DNA of 10,256 bases from Myxococcales bacterium (GTDB lineage: Bacteria > Myxococcota > Bradymonadia > UBA7976 > UBA1532). The notes below the pieces were generated by a model. That model worked only from the letters and a program-made list of their open reading frames with translations, was not told the DNA's origin and did no database searches. The position numbers and the translations under genes were made by a program. Each line of letters opens with the position of its first letter. Within the stretch, counting starts at the first letter, position 1. Below are positions 1-6,598 of the stretch, one piece after another. The DNA is taken from contig JAGQJJ010000083.1 in NCBI GenBank assembly GCA_020430675.1, positions 1 through 10,256 on the forward strand, written 5' to 3'.

Positions 1-13
1 TCCAAGTGAGCCC

Positions 14-33
14 AGGCGGCCGGGCGGCCGCCT
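14..33 (-). terminator. Hairpin downstream of ftsK
   Basis: A perfect 8-bp stem (AGGCGGCC paired with GGCCGCCT) with a 4-nt loop begins 12 nt past the ftsK stop codon. Position and strength fit a transcription end, but no T-run follows on the minus strand, so it is not a canonical intrinsic terminator. It could work with Rho or simply protect the 3' end. Confidence 0.4.
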
Positions 34-45
34 TGCCAGCCCGAG

Positions 46-2889
46 TCAGGTCGCGTCCCAGCGGGCGACCAGCTCGTTCATCACCACCTTGTTCACCGAA
101 CGGGGCTTTGCGCCCATGCTCGGCCCCACCAGGCCGTCGCGCTCCATCTGGTCGATGATGCGCGCCGCGCGGTTGTAGCCGAGCGACAGCCGCCGCTGCA
201 GGTGGCTGGTGCTCGCGCGCCCGTCGCGGGCGACCACCCGCACCGCCTCTTCGTACATCGGATCCATCTCCCCATCATCAACGTCGTCTTCGCCCCGCTC
301 GTCGTCGGGGATCAGAATCGACTCATCGAGATAATCCGGCTCCTGCTGGGCGCTGATGAACTCCACGATCTTGTGGATCTCCTCCTCGCTGACAAACGCG
401 CCGTGCACGCGCTGCAACCGCGAGGTGCCGGGCGGCATGAACAGCATGTCGCCCTTGCCGAGCAGGTTCTCGGCGCCGTTGGTCGACAGAATGGTGCGGC
501 TGTCGATCGCGCTCGAAACCTGAAAGGCGATGCGGGTCGGGAAGTTGGCCTTGATGACGCCGGTGATGACGTCGGTCGACGGCCGCTGCGTCGCCAGGAT
601 GAGGTGAATGCCCGCCGCGCGCGCCTTCTGGGCGATGCGCGCGACGCAGTACTCGACCTCCTTGCCGGCCACCATCATCAGATCGGCGAACTCGTCGATG
701 ACCACCACGATATAGGGCAGCTTGCTGGGGATCTCCTCCCCGTCGGCCCCGCCCGACCAGGCCGAGCCGGGGTCCGAGATGCCGAAGTCCTCATCGTCCT
801 CGTCATCGGCCATGGCTTCGACCGCCGCCGCCCGGGCCCGCAGCCCAGCCGCCTCGGCCTCGGCCTGCATGCGCTCGATCTTGCGGTTGTAGCCGCGCAG
901 ATCGCGCACGCCAGCGTCTTTCATCATCTCGTAGCGCCGCTCCATCTCGTCGACCGCCCACTTGAGGGCCATCGACGCCTTCTTCGGATCGGTCACCACC
1001 GGCAGCAGCAGGTGCGGGATGCCCTCGTAGATGCTCAGCTCGAGCATCTTCGGGTCGACCATGATGAAGCGCACCTCTTCGGGCGTGAGCCGATAGAGCA
1101 TGCTGGTGATCATGGCGTTGACGCCCACCGACTTGCCCGAGCCGGTGGTCCCGGCCACCAGCAGGTGGGGCATCTTCGCCAGGTCGGTCATCGAAGGCTC
1201 GCCGGCGATGTCCTTGCCGAGCGAGAGCGGCAGGTGGTTCTTGCGCGAGCGGAACGCCTCGGAGCCGATGATCTCCTTGAGGTACACCGCCTCGCGGCGC
1301 TTGTTCGGCACCTCGAAGCCGACCACGCCCTTGCCGGGGATGGGCGCCACGATGCGCACCTTGACCGCCTTGAGCGCCATCGCCAGATCATCGGCCAGGC
1401 TGGCGATCTTGCTGATGCGCACGCCCGGGGCCGGCTCGAACTCGAACATCGTCACCACCGGGCCGGGGTGAATCTCGGTCACTCGCCCGTCGATGCGGAA
1501 GGTGCGCAGCGACTCGACCAGCTTCTCGGCCTGCTCCTGCAAGTAGGCCGGGTCGACCTCGACCTGGTCCGAGTCGTCGTAGTCGAGCAGATGCAGCGGC
1601 GGCAGGCGATAACCGGCATAGCGCGACAGCTCGGGCAGCGGGATGTCGATCTGCTCCTCGTCGGGCTTCTCGCGCACCTTCTTGGCCATCACCACCGGCG
1701 CGTCGGCCTCGGACGTGCCTTCGGGCACGGCCTCGGGCGGCGCCGACGGGCTCAGCGCCGGCGCGCAGACCGTATCGCCATCGCCCTCCAGCGCCAGCCG
1801 ATCGAGCGGATCGGCCAGCTCAACGCCCACGTCATCGGCCTCAAGCACATCATCGGTGGGCCCCAGCTCCCACGGCGGCACCTCTTCTTCGACCGCGCCG
1901 AAGCGGAAGCCGTCATCGGCGCCCGCCGGCATCTCGCCGAGCACAAACTCGCCCGAGGTCTCGACCGGCACCGGCTTCGACTTGCCCCGCTTGCCGCCGC
2001 GGGCCGTGCGAATGACCGGCGCCGGCGGCTCACCGCCAGTGGGCTCGACCGCTTCGACCGCTTCATCCTCTTCGTCCGCGTCCACCTCAGCCGGCGCCAG
2101 CTTCGCCGCCTTGCGCGCCTCGCGCCGCGCCAGCCGCGCCTCGCGCCGCGCCAGACGCGCCTCACGCCGCGCCAGCCAGAACGCCGTCCAGCGCTCCGAG
2201 ATGTGGCCGCGCAGACCGCCCGAGCGCGCGCGCACGCCCTCGCCGGCATCGCGCGCCTTGCGAGCCAGCGGCGTGCCCATGCGCCGCGCCAGCCGCACGA
2301 TGCTCACCCGGGTGGTCAGCACAAACGTCAGCGCCATCGAGGCGTAGATGATGATGTAGGCCCCGGTCAGCCCGAACAGCGCGCGCAGCACCTCGGCCCC
2401 GTGCGTGCCGATCAGCCCGCCCGCGTCGTGGCCGAGCACGGCGCGGCCGTCCATCCACAGATGCGCCGCCATGGCGCAACACAGCACCAGCACCGGATAG
2501 CCGATCGCATCGGCCAGCCGCAGCCGCACGCGGCGGCCGGTCATGAAAAACACGCCCGGCACCGCCAGGGTCACCGGCAGCAGAAAACCGGCCAGGCCAA
2601 AGACAAACAGGATCACGTCGGCCATCGACGCGCCGACCGGCCCGATCAGATTGCGGGTCTGCCCGGTCTGCGCCGCCACGCCCGAGGTCGCCACGTCGTC
2701 GGGGTGGAACGAGGCCAGGGCCAGCATCAGGCACAGGCTGGCCGCCATCACCCCGATCCCCAGCACCTCGCTGCGCAGGGCGTCGGCTTCGAAGTCCGAA
2801 GCCCGCCGACGCGGCGGATCGGCCGCGGTGGCCTTGCTCCGCCGCTTCTTGGTTGCGCCCCCCGCGATCGCCTGGGCTTCGGCCGCCAT
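46..2889 (-). CDS. ftsK: DNA translocase FtsK/SpoIIIE family
   Basis: This is the septal DNA pump that moves chromosome ends across the closing division site. The product is 947 aa. Residues 41-61, 89-110, 124-145 and 165-194 look like four membrane helices. A charged, low-complexity linker (about 232-430) follows, with three ARREARL/K heptads at 240-260 and then acidic and Pro-rich sequence. The alpha/beta motor domain has Walker A AGTTGSGKS at 579-587, Walker B VVVIDE at 728-733, and the family block ARIAQKARAAGIHLILATQRP at about 750-770. Residues 874-940 are the gamma winged-helix domain that reads orienting DNA motifs in characterised FtsK. An acidic stretch at about 673-723 sits in a loop that also varies in other FtsK proteins. 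The ATG at 2889 is chosen over an in-frame ATG at 2937 because a strong Shine-Dalgarno lies just before it. The gene is intact and divergent from the Trm112-like gene. Confidence 0.97.
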   Translation of the reverse strand: MAAEAQAIAGGATKKRRSKATAADPPRRRASDFEADALRSEVLGIGVMAASLCLMLALASFHPDDVATSGVAAQTGQTRNLIGPVGASMADVILFVFGLAGFLLPVTLAVPGVFFMTGRRVRLRLADAIGYPVLVLCCAMAAHLWMDGRAVLGHDAGGLIGTHGAEVLRALFGLTGAYIIIYASMALTFVLTTRVSIVRLARRMGTPLARKARDAGEGVRARSGGLRGHISERWTAFWLARREARLARREARLARREARKAAKLAPAEVDADEEDEAVEAVEPTGGEPPAPVIRTARGGKRGKSKPVPVETSGEFVLGEMPAGADDGFRFGAVEEEVPPWELGPTDDVLEADDVGVELADPLDRLALEGDGDTVCAPALSPSAPPEAVPEGTSEADAPVVMAKKVREKPDEEQIDIPLPELSRYAGYRLPPLHLLDYDDSDQVEVDPAYLQEQAEKLVESLRTFRIDGRVTEIHPGPVVTMFEFEPAPGVRISKIASLADDLAMALKAVKVRIVAPIPGKGVVGFEVPNKRREAVYLKEIIGSEAFRSRKNHLPLSLGKDIAGEPSMTDLAKMPHLLVAGTTGSGKSVGVNAMITSMLYRLTPEEVRFIMVDPKMLELSIYEGIPHLLLPVVTDPKKASMALKWAVDEMERRYEMMKDAGVRDLRGYNRKIERMQAEAEAAGLRARAAAVEAMADDEDDEDFGISDPGSAWSGGADGEEIPSKLPYIVVVIDEFADLMMVAGKEVEYCVARIAQKARAAGIHLILATQRPSTDVITGVIKANFPTRIAFQVSSAIDSRTILSTNGAENLLGKGDMLFMPPGTSRLQRVHGAFVSEEEIHKIVEFISAQQEPDYLDESILIPDDERGEDDVDDGEMDPMYEEAVRVVARDGRASTSHLQRRLSLGYNRAARIIDQMERDGLVGPSMGAKPRSVNKVVMNELVARWDAT
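2115..2177 (-). repeat. Three 21-bp tandem repeats inside ftsK
   Basis: Three consecutive 21-bp units (2115-2135, 2136-2156, 2157-2177) differ from each other at only one to three positions. Each encodes one ARREARL/K heptad of FtsK residues 240-260, just after the fourth membrane helix. As 21 bp is seven codons, gain or loss of a unit keeps the reading frame. The near identity at DNA level suggests recent expansion by slippage. Confidence 0.85.
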
Positions 2890-3040
2890 GAGACCTCCTC
2901 CGGGTTCAAGGGGTACAGAGTATGACAATGTATACAAAAGTCAAGAACCGGCAGATACGGCATTACATCGACGCGGCGGGCTTGATCCGACGTCGCGCTG
3001 CGCGCATCCTGACGGCGACGCACCCCCTGGAGGACGCCGC
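2890..3040. promoter_or_regulatory. Divergent promoter region, ftsK / Trm112-like
   Basis: These 151 bp separate two divergent genes and must hold both promoters. The segment 2905-2970 is clearly richer in A+T than its surroundings. For ftsK, a possible sigma70-type promoter on the minus strand is TTGACT (2944-2939), a 16-nt spacer and TACTCT (2922-2917); the -35 is good and the -10 is poor. The same place holds TGTATACA flanked by TGAC and GTCA (2923-2943), which could be a dyad operator. I found no convincing promoter for the plus-strand gene. Confidence 0.35.
2894..2901 (-). promoter_or_regulatory. Shine-Dalgarno of ftsK
   Basis: Read on the minus strand, GGAGGAGG lies 4 nt upstream of the ATG at 2889; its first GGAGG is 7 nt away. 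It fixes the start at MAAEAQ and makes the ATG 16 codons upstream (2937) unlikely, since that one would lie inside the A+T-rich promoter-like segment. Confidence 0.8.
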
Positions 3041-3298
3041 ATGGCCTTGGACAAAGAGTTCATCGACACCCTGGTCTGCCCCGAGACGCGCGAGAAGCTC
3101 GCGATCGCCGATGACGAGCTGCTGGCCAAGGTCAACGCCGCGATCCGCGCTGGCAAGCTGACCAATCGCAGCGGCGGCGCGCTCGCCAGCGACCTCGGCG
3201 GCGGCCTGCTGCGCGCCGACGGCCAGGTGCTCTACCCGATCGTCGATGACATCCCCAACCTGCTGATCTCGGAAGCCATCGAGCTCGACAAGCTCTGA
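3041..3298 (+). CDS. Trm112/YcaR-like small protein
   Basis: The product is 85 aa. It begins with the family pattern LVCPETREKL (residues 11-20) and ends with LYPIVDDIPNLL, the signature of the Trm112p-like / UPF0434 (E. coli YcaR) family. In eukaryotes and archaea Trm112 proteins partner and stabilise methyltransferases; the role of the bacterial short forms is poorly defined. Here an insertion of about 25 residues (roughly 24-48) separates the two halves, making it longer than the roughly 60-aa YcaR. Only one cysteine remains (CPET), so the zinc-binding cysteine pairs of some relatives are missing. GGAGG lies 7 nt before the ATG, so the start is secure. The next gene begins 3 nt after the stop, which suggests translational coupling. 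Confidence 0.85.
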   Translation: MALDKEFIDTLVCPETREKLAIADDELLAKVNAAIRAGKLTNRSGGALASDLGGGLLRADGQVLYPIVDDIPNLLISEAIELDKL

Positions 3299-3301
3299 GC
3301 G

Positions 3302-3640
3302 GTGCCGGCCCCGGTGGTGATCGCCAGCGTGCTCGTCCTGCTCGGGGGCGGGTGGACGCTGGTCAACGCCCCGATCGCCTGGGAGATGTCGGCGGCGCTG
3401 TCACTGGGGCTGGCCCTGCTCGCCGCGAGCCTCTTTGTCACCGCGGCCGGGCTGATGATGAGCTGGCGCTGGAGCCGTGCTGCCACCATCGTCTTCGGCG
3501 GCCTGGTGATGCTCTTCGGCGCCTTCCTTCTCATCACCGTGCGCGACGCGCCCGCCCTGGGCATGCTGCACCTGCTCTACGGCGCCACCCTCGCTGCGCT
3601 GCTTTTGCCCGGCCACCGAGCTGACCTGCCCCACGATTGA
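3302..3640 (+). CDS. Small four-helix membrane protein, function unknown
   Basis: The product is 112 aa and almost wholly hydrophobic. Four probable membrane helices lie at about residues 4-24, 29-52, 56-80 and 86-104, with short Arg/Trp-bearing loops (WRWSR near 54-58) and a short polar tail. I recognise no family. The GTG start at 3302 is 3 nt beyond the stop of the Trm112-like gene and has no clear Shine-Dalgarno, which fits coupled translation. GTG codons at 3314 and 3317 are possible alternative starts. A terminator-like hairpin follows about 20 nt after the stop. Strong third-position G+C and the hydrophobic pattern support a real gene; any partnership with the upstream protein is inferred from layout only. 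Confidence 0.75.
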   Translation: MPAPVVIASVLVLLGGGWTLVNAPIAWEMSAALSLGLALLAASLFVTAAGLMMSWRWSRAATIVFGGLVMLFGAFLLITVRDAPALGMLHLLYGATLAALLLPGHRADLPHD

Positions 3641-3660
3641 TCGGGACGTCGCGCGACGCT

Positions 3661-3685
3661 CTGGCCATGCGCCCTGCCAGTTTTT
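3661..3685 (+). terminator. Intrinsic terminator-like hairpin
   Basis: CTGGC (3661-3665) pairs with GCCAG (3676-3680) around a 10-nt loop and is directly followed by TTTTT. It starts 20 nt after the stop of the membrane protein gene. The stem is short (5 bp), so strength is uncertain, but the T5 run is unusual in this G+C-rich window. Downstream, 3681-3730 is only about 44% G+C and is a reasonable place for the promoter of the next gene, though I see no good -35/-10 pair there. Confidence 0.5.
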
Positions 3686-3841
3686 CGTTCAATATTCTGT
3701 CCGGAGCGGTATTTACTGCCAATCTACGGGGTCATCCTGACAGATCCCGCTCCTCGATCCTTAGTCATCGGGAAGGCCGCGCGGTCGCTCGTCGAAGCGC
3801 CCGCCACCGGTTCGGCGAAGAAGGCGCGAAGGGGCAGACAC

Positions 3842-4546
3842 ATGGAAGACGACGCCGTGGAGTTCTACCGACTTGAGGGTCGCCGGGCGCTGTTGCTGCA
3901 AATGCTGCGGGGTGCGTTCCCCCGCCTCAGCGAAGCCGATGTCGACCGCGTCCGCCACGCGCCCGCCGAGGCGCTCGACCGCTGGTCCGAGCGGCTCTAT
4001 GGCGCGCTCGGCCCTGATGAGGTCTTCGCCGAAGAGCGCAGCGCCGAGCGCCAGCGCAACTGGCTGCGCAAGCGGCTCGCGGTGCAGTTCGACCCGCTGG
4101 CCCCGCACCGGCGGGCCATGGTCGCCGAAGCCGACACCGACGCGCTCGATCGGTGGCTTCGCCGCCTGCGCACCGCCACTTCCCCCGATGAGATCTTCGC
4201 CCTGACGCCCGGCGACCGCCTGTGGGAGAAGGGCTTCGCCCGCCGCCACCTCGCCGTCCGCTGCGCGGTGCGCTTCGGGCCACTGCCGCCCTGGGCGCAG
4301 GCGCGGGTGCACCGCGCCGAGCTGCCGGACCTCGCCGAGTGGGTCGCCCGACTGGCCGAGGCCGAGACGCTGCCCGCCGTCTTCGGCGAGGCCTTCGAAC
4401 CGGACGAGCCGACGGCCAGTACGGCGCCCAGCCTGGGGCCCGGGCCGCTTGCACCCGTGATGGACGAGCCCCGGCGGACCAGCGCCGGGCCGCGCCCCGT
4501 CGCGCACTCCAACGCGCCGCAAGCGCTCGCCACCAGCGCGCGCTGA
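3842..4546 (+). CDS. Three-repeat protein resembling DUF4351
   Basis: The product is 234 aa, soluble, with no signal peptide. Three degenerate repeats of about 50 residues fill residues 14-63, 71-120 and 134-182. They share the pattern L-(x)n-RF-x-PL-x4-R-x2-V ... L-x2-W-x-RL-x-A ... VFA/IFA. From memory this matches DUF4351, a short helical domain usually found at the C-terminus of Rpn/YhgA-like PD-(D/E)XK nucleases and transposase-like proteins. No nuclease domain is present here, so it is either a stand-alone repeat protein or a remnant. Residues 187-234 are Pro/Ala/Ser-rich and probably disordered. AAGGGG lies about 7 nt before the ATG and no ATG, GTG or TTG exists upstream in frame. The gene is flanked by a terminator-like hairpin upstream and a convergent gene downstream, so it is probably monocistronic. 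The family call is tentative; the repeats are seen directly. Confidence 0.8.
   Translation: MEDDAVEFYRLEGRRALLLQMLRGAFPRLSEADVDRVRHAPAEALDRWSERLYGALGPDEVFAEERSAERQRNWLRKRLAVQFDPLAPHRRAMVAEADTDALDRWLRRLRTATSPDEIFALTPGDRLWEKGFARRHLAVRCAVRFGPLPPWAQARVHRAELPDLAEWVARLAEAETLPAVFGEAFEPDEPTASTAPSLGPGPLAPVMDEPRRTSAGPRPVAHSNAPQALATSAR
3881..4387 (+). repeat. Three protein-level repeats, about 50 residues each
   Basis: The units correspond to 3881-4030, 4052-4201 and 4241-4387. They are clear in the amino acids (conserved Trp in LDRW / LDRW / LAEW, and the VFA / IFA / VFG end), but the DNA has diverged. This points to an old internal triplication, not recent tandem duplication. Confidence 0.75.
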
Positions 4547-4562
4547 CCGCGCCGATCAGCGC
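4540..4562. terminator. Shared hairpin between convergent genes
   Basis: GCGCTGA (4540-4546) and TCAGCGC (4556-4562) are perfect inverted copies around a 9-nt loop. The plus-strand stop TGA lies in one arm and the minus-strand stop (TCA on plus) in the other. Such a symmetric hairpin could end transcription from both sides, but no T-run follows in either direction, so a bidirectional terminator is an inference. Confidence 0.4.
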
Positions 4563-6553
4563 AGCAGCGGCCAGACCGGCGCGAAGTCATCGGTCCAGTC
4601 GACCGGCGCCGACGTCAGATCGTCCTCGGCCAGCTCGGGCAGCCCGGCGAGCGGTTCGGGCCCGCGGGCGAGCAGCATCCAATCGCTGTCATAGGGCCCG
4701 AACGGCGAGCGCGCCCGCGCGCGGACGCGGCGGAGCTGCAACCCGAAATGGAGCGAATGGGCGCGCACCACGCGGGCGAGGTCGGCATGGCGGTTCGAGA
4801 CGTTCACCGCCAGCACCCCGTCGGGCCGCAGGTGGCTCAAGTAGAGCGCCACCGCCTCGCGCGTCAGCAGATGGGCCGGGATGGCGTCGCCGCTGAAGGC
4901 GTCGACGGCCAGCACCGCGTAACCCTGCGGCGGGCGCTCGCCCAGCGCGCGGCGGCCATCGCCCAGCACCACTTGCGGCGCAACTGGCGCGTCGGCGAGC
5001 CAGGTGAAATGCCGTGTGGCCGCGGTGCGCACGTCGGGGTTGATCTCGAAGAAGTCGAGCCGATCACCGGCACGCAGATAAGCGGCCAGCGTGCCCGCGC
5101 CCAGCCCGATGACGCCAATCGCCCGCGGTGGGCCCGGCGCAGCGAGCAACCGCCCAATGCCGCTTTGCGGCACAAAATACGCCGTCGGCTCGCGGCGACG
5201 CGCCGGATCCGTGTACTGGAACCCGTGGCTGATGCGGCCATCGAGCAAGCCGACGACGCCGGCTTCCGGGTAGTGCTTGACCTGCAAGGTGCCGAAGAAG
5301 CTGCGGTAAAGCTCGGCGCCGCCGCGCGCCCGCCGCCAGAGCGGCACCGCGACTGCGAAGCTCAGCCCCAGCGTGGCGGCGATCACCAGCATCCAGGGCC
5401 CCCGCCAGCGCCGCAACGGCGCCGACCGCTGCGCGTCGCGCAATGCTGCAAAAGCGTACAAGGCAAAGAGCGCCACCAGCGTCGCCGGCAGCTCGACGGG
5501 CAGGGCAAAGAGCAGCCGCCCGAGCAGGCCGGCGGCCAGGCCGCCAAGCGCGCCACCGGCTGACAAGTACAGGTAGAAGGCGGTCAGGCGGCCCGGGTCC
5601 GGCCGACGGCGCGCCACTTCGCCATGGGCGGCGAGGCAGCCACCGAAGAGACCCACGCCCGCGAGCGCGATCTGCACGCCCCAATGCGCGCGCCACCCCA
5701 AGTGCAAAAGCGCGCTCAGCGCGAGCACCGCTGCGACCAGCGCTGGCGCGGTGATGCGGCGGGCGGTGGCCCAGGCCGGGCCAAACGCGAGCACGAAGCT
5801 GGCCAGGTACAAGCCGAGCGGCGCGACCCAGAACAGCGGCGTGACGGTCAGATCCTCGGCCAACGTCGCCGAGACCGCGACCAGCAACGCCGCGCCACAG
5901 CCGGACAGCCCCAGCCAGAGCAGCCGGGTCAGCCACGTGGGCGGCGGGCCGACCGGCGCCGGCGAAGGCACGCGCCGCGAGCGCCACAGCACGCCGATCA
6001 TCAGCGCCGCAAAGGCCGAATAAAGCGCCGACCACACCCAAGCCTGCGCCCGCAAACCCAGGTTCGGCGCCAGGACGACCGGATGGGCCAGCAACCCGAG
6101 CAAAGAGCCCGCGTTCGACCAGGCGTACAATCGATAGGGCATCGCCGCGCCGCGCGCCGCCGCCCGGGCCTGCAACAGCGGCGCGGTCGCCGACAACAGG
6201 AAAAACGGCGCGCCCACGGTCAACGTCAGCGCGCGCAGCAGCGAGAGCACCGGCGCCTCGCCCATGGCCGGCGCGGCCCAGGTGCCCGGCACGATGGGCA
6301 GGGTGATCAGCGACGCGAGCAGCAGGAGCGCGTGCAGGCGAACGCCCTGCCGACCCGCGCGCCGGTCGAGCGCGTGCGCGTACGCATAGCCGGCGAGCAG
6401 CAGGGCCTGGAAGAACAGCAGGCAGGTCGTCCACACCGCCGCCCCGCCGCCATACGCCGGCAGCAGGGCCGCGGCGGCCATCGGCTGCACGAGGAAGAGC
6501 AGGCCCGCCCCGAGCGCGGCCACCAGCCCCACGAAGCGGTCGGCGGCGCTCAT
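4556..6553 (-). CDS. Fused membrane domain / spermidine-synthase-like protein
   Basis: The product is 665 aa. Residues 1-405 hold about 11-13 hydrophobic segments, a polytopic transporter-like membrane domain. Residues 410-665 form a Rossmann-type domain like spermidine synthase: DGRISHGFQY at 438-447, motif I GLGAGTLAAY at 483-492, acidic loop FEINP at 502-506, GDGR at 531-534 and DAFSGDAIP at 551-559, ending in WTDDFAPVWP. This architecture is known as fused MFS/spermidine synthase. In true SpeE the active-site loop is DSTDP-like; here it is DAFSGDAIP, so polyamine synthesis should not be assumed. The nucleotide-binding motif suggests a decarboxylated-SAM or SAM type ligand. The ATG at 6553 is the only in-frame start nearby; no good Shine-Dalgarno is visible. 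It lies 45 bp after the unknown gene upstream on the same strand and may be co-transcribed with it. Confidence 0.9.
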   Translation of the reverse strand: MSAADRFVGLVAALGAGLLFLVQPMAAAALLPAYGGGAAVWTTCLLFFQALLLAGYAYAHALDRRAGRQGVRLHALLLLASLITLPIVPGTWAAPAMGEAPVLSLLRALTLTVGAPFFLLSATAPLLQARAAARGAAMPYRLYAWSNAGSLLGLLAHPVVLAPNLGLRAQAWVWSALYSAFAALMIGVLWRSRRVPSPAPVGPPPTWLTRLLWLGLSGCGAALLVAVSATLAEDLTVTPLFWVAPLGLYLASFVLAFGPAWATARRITAPALVAAVLALSALLHLGWRAHWGVQIALAGVGLFGGCLAAHGEVARRRPDPGRLTAFYLYLSAGGALGGLAAGLLGRLLFALPVELPATLVALFALYAFAALRDAQRSAPLRRWRGPWMLVIAATLGLSFAVAVPLWRRARGGAELYRSFFGTLQVKHYPEAGVVGLLDGRISHGFQYTDPARRREPTAYFVPQSGIGRLLAAPGPPRAIGVIGLGAGTLAAYLRAGDRLDFFEINPDVRTAATRHFTWLADAPVAPQVVLGDGRRALGERPPQGYAVLAVDAFSGDAIPAHLLTREAVALYLSHLRPDGVLAVNVSNRHADLARVVRAHSLHFGLQLRRVRARARSPFGPYDSDWMLLARGPEPLAGLPELAEDDLTSAPVDWTDDFAPVWPLLR

Positions 6554-6598
6554 CGCGCGAAGAAGCGGTGTCGGCCGAGAGCGCTCACCGCGCGGCGT

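Noticed and set aside
202..2925. A 907-codon open frame on the plus strand opposite ftsK
   Set aside because: It lies wholly antisense to a confirmed ftsK. The product is rich in His, Arg and Gln without domains, as expected for a reverse frame in high-GC coding DNA.
3647..3658. 12-bp palindrome CGTCGCGCGACG just after the membrane protein gene
   Set aside because: As a hairpin it leaves only 4 bp of stem, and such G+C palindromes are frequent here; no second copy was seen.
3737..3765. CTGACA at 3737-3742 as a -35 box for the repeat protein gene
   Set aside because: No acceptable -10 lies at 16-18 nt spacing (best match is 3 of 6).
3637..3876. Possible 79-aa gene starting at TTG over the stop of the membrane protein
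   Set aside because: It runs through the terminator-like hairpin and into the next gene, with poor third-position G+C and no Shine-Dalgarno.
3761..4522. A 253-codon minus-strand frame opposite the repeat protein
   Set aside because: The plus-strand frame shows three internal protein repeats with conserved positions, which the antisense frame does not explain.
5498..6303. Two GGGCAGGG matches (5498-5505 and 6296-6303) to the E. coli KOPS motif read by FtsK
   Set aside because: At this base composition several GGGNAGGG matches per 10 kb are expected by chance, and the motif need not be the same in this organism.
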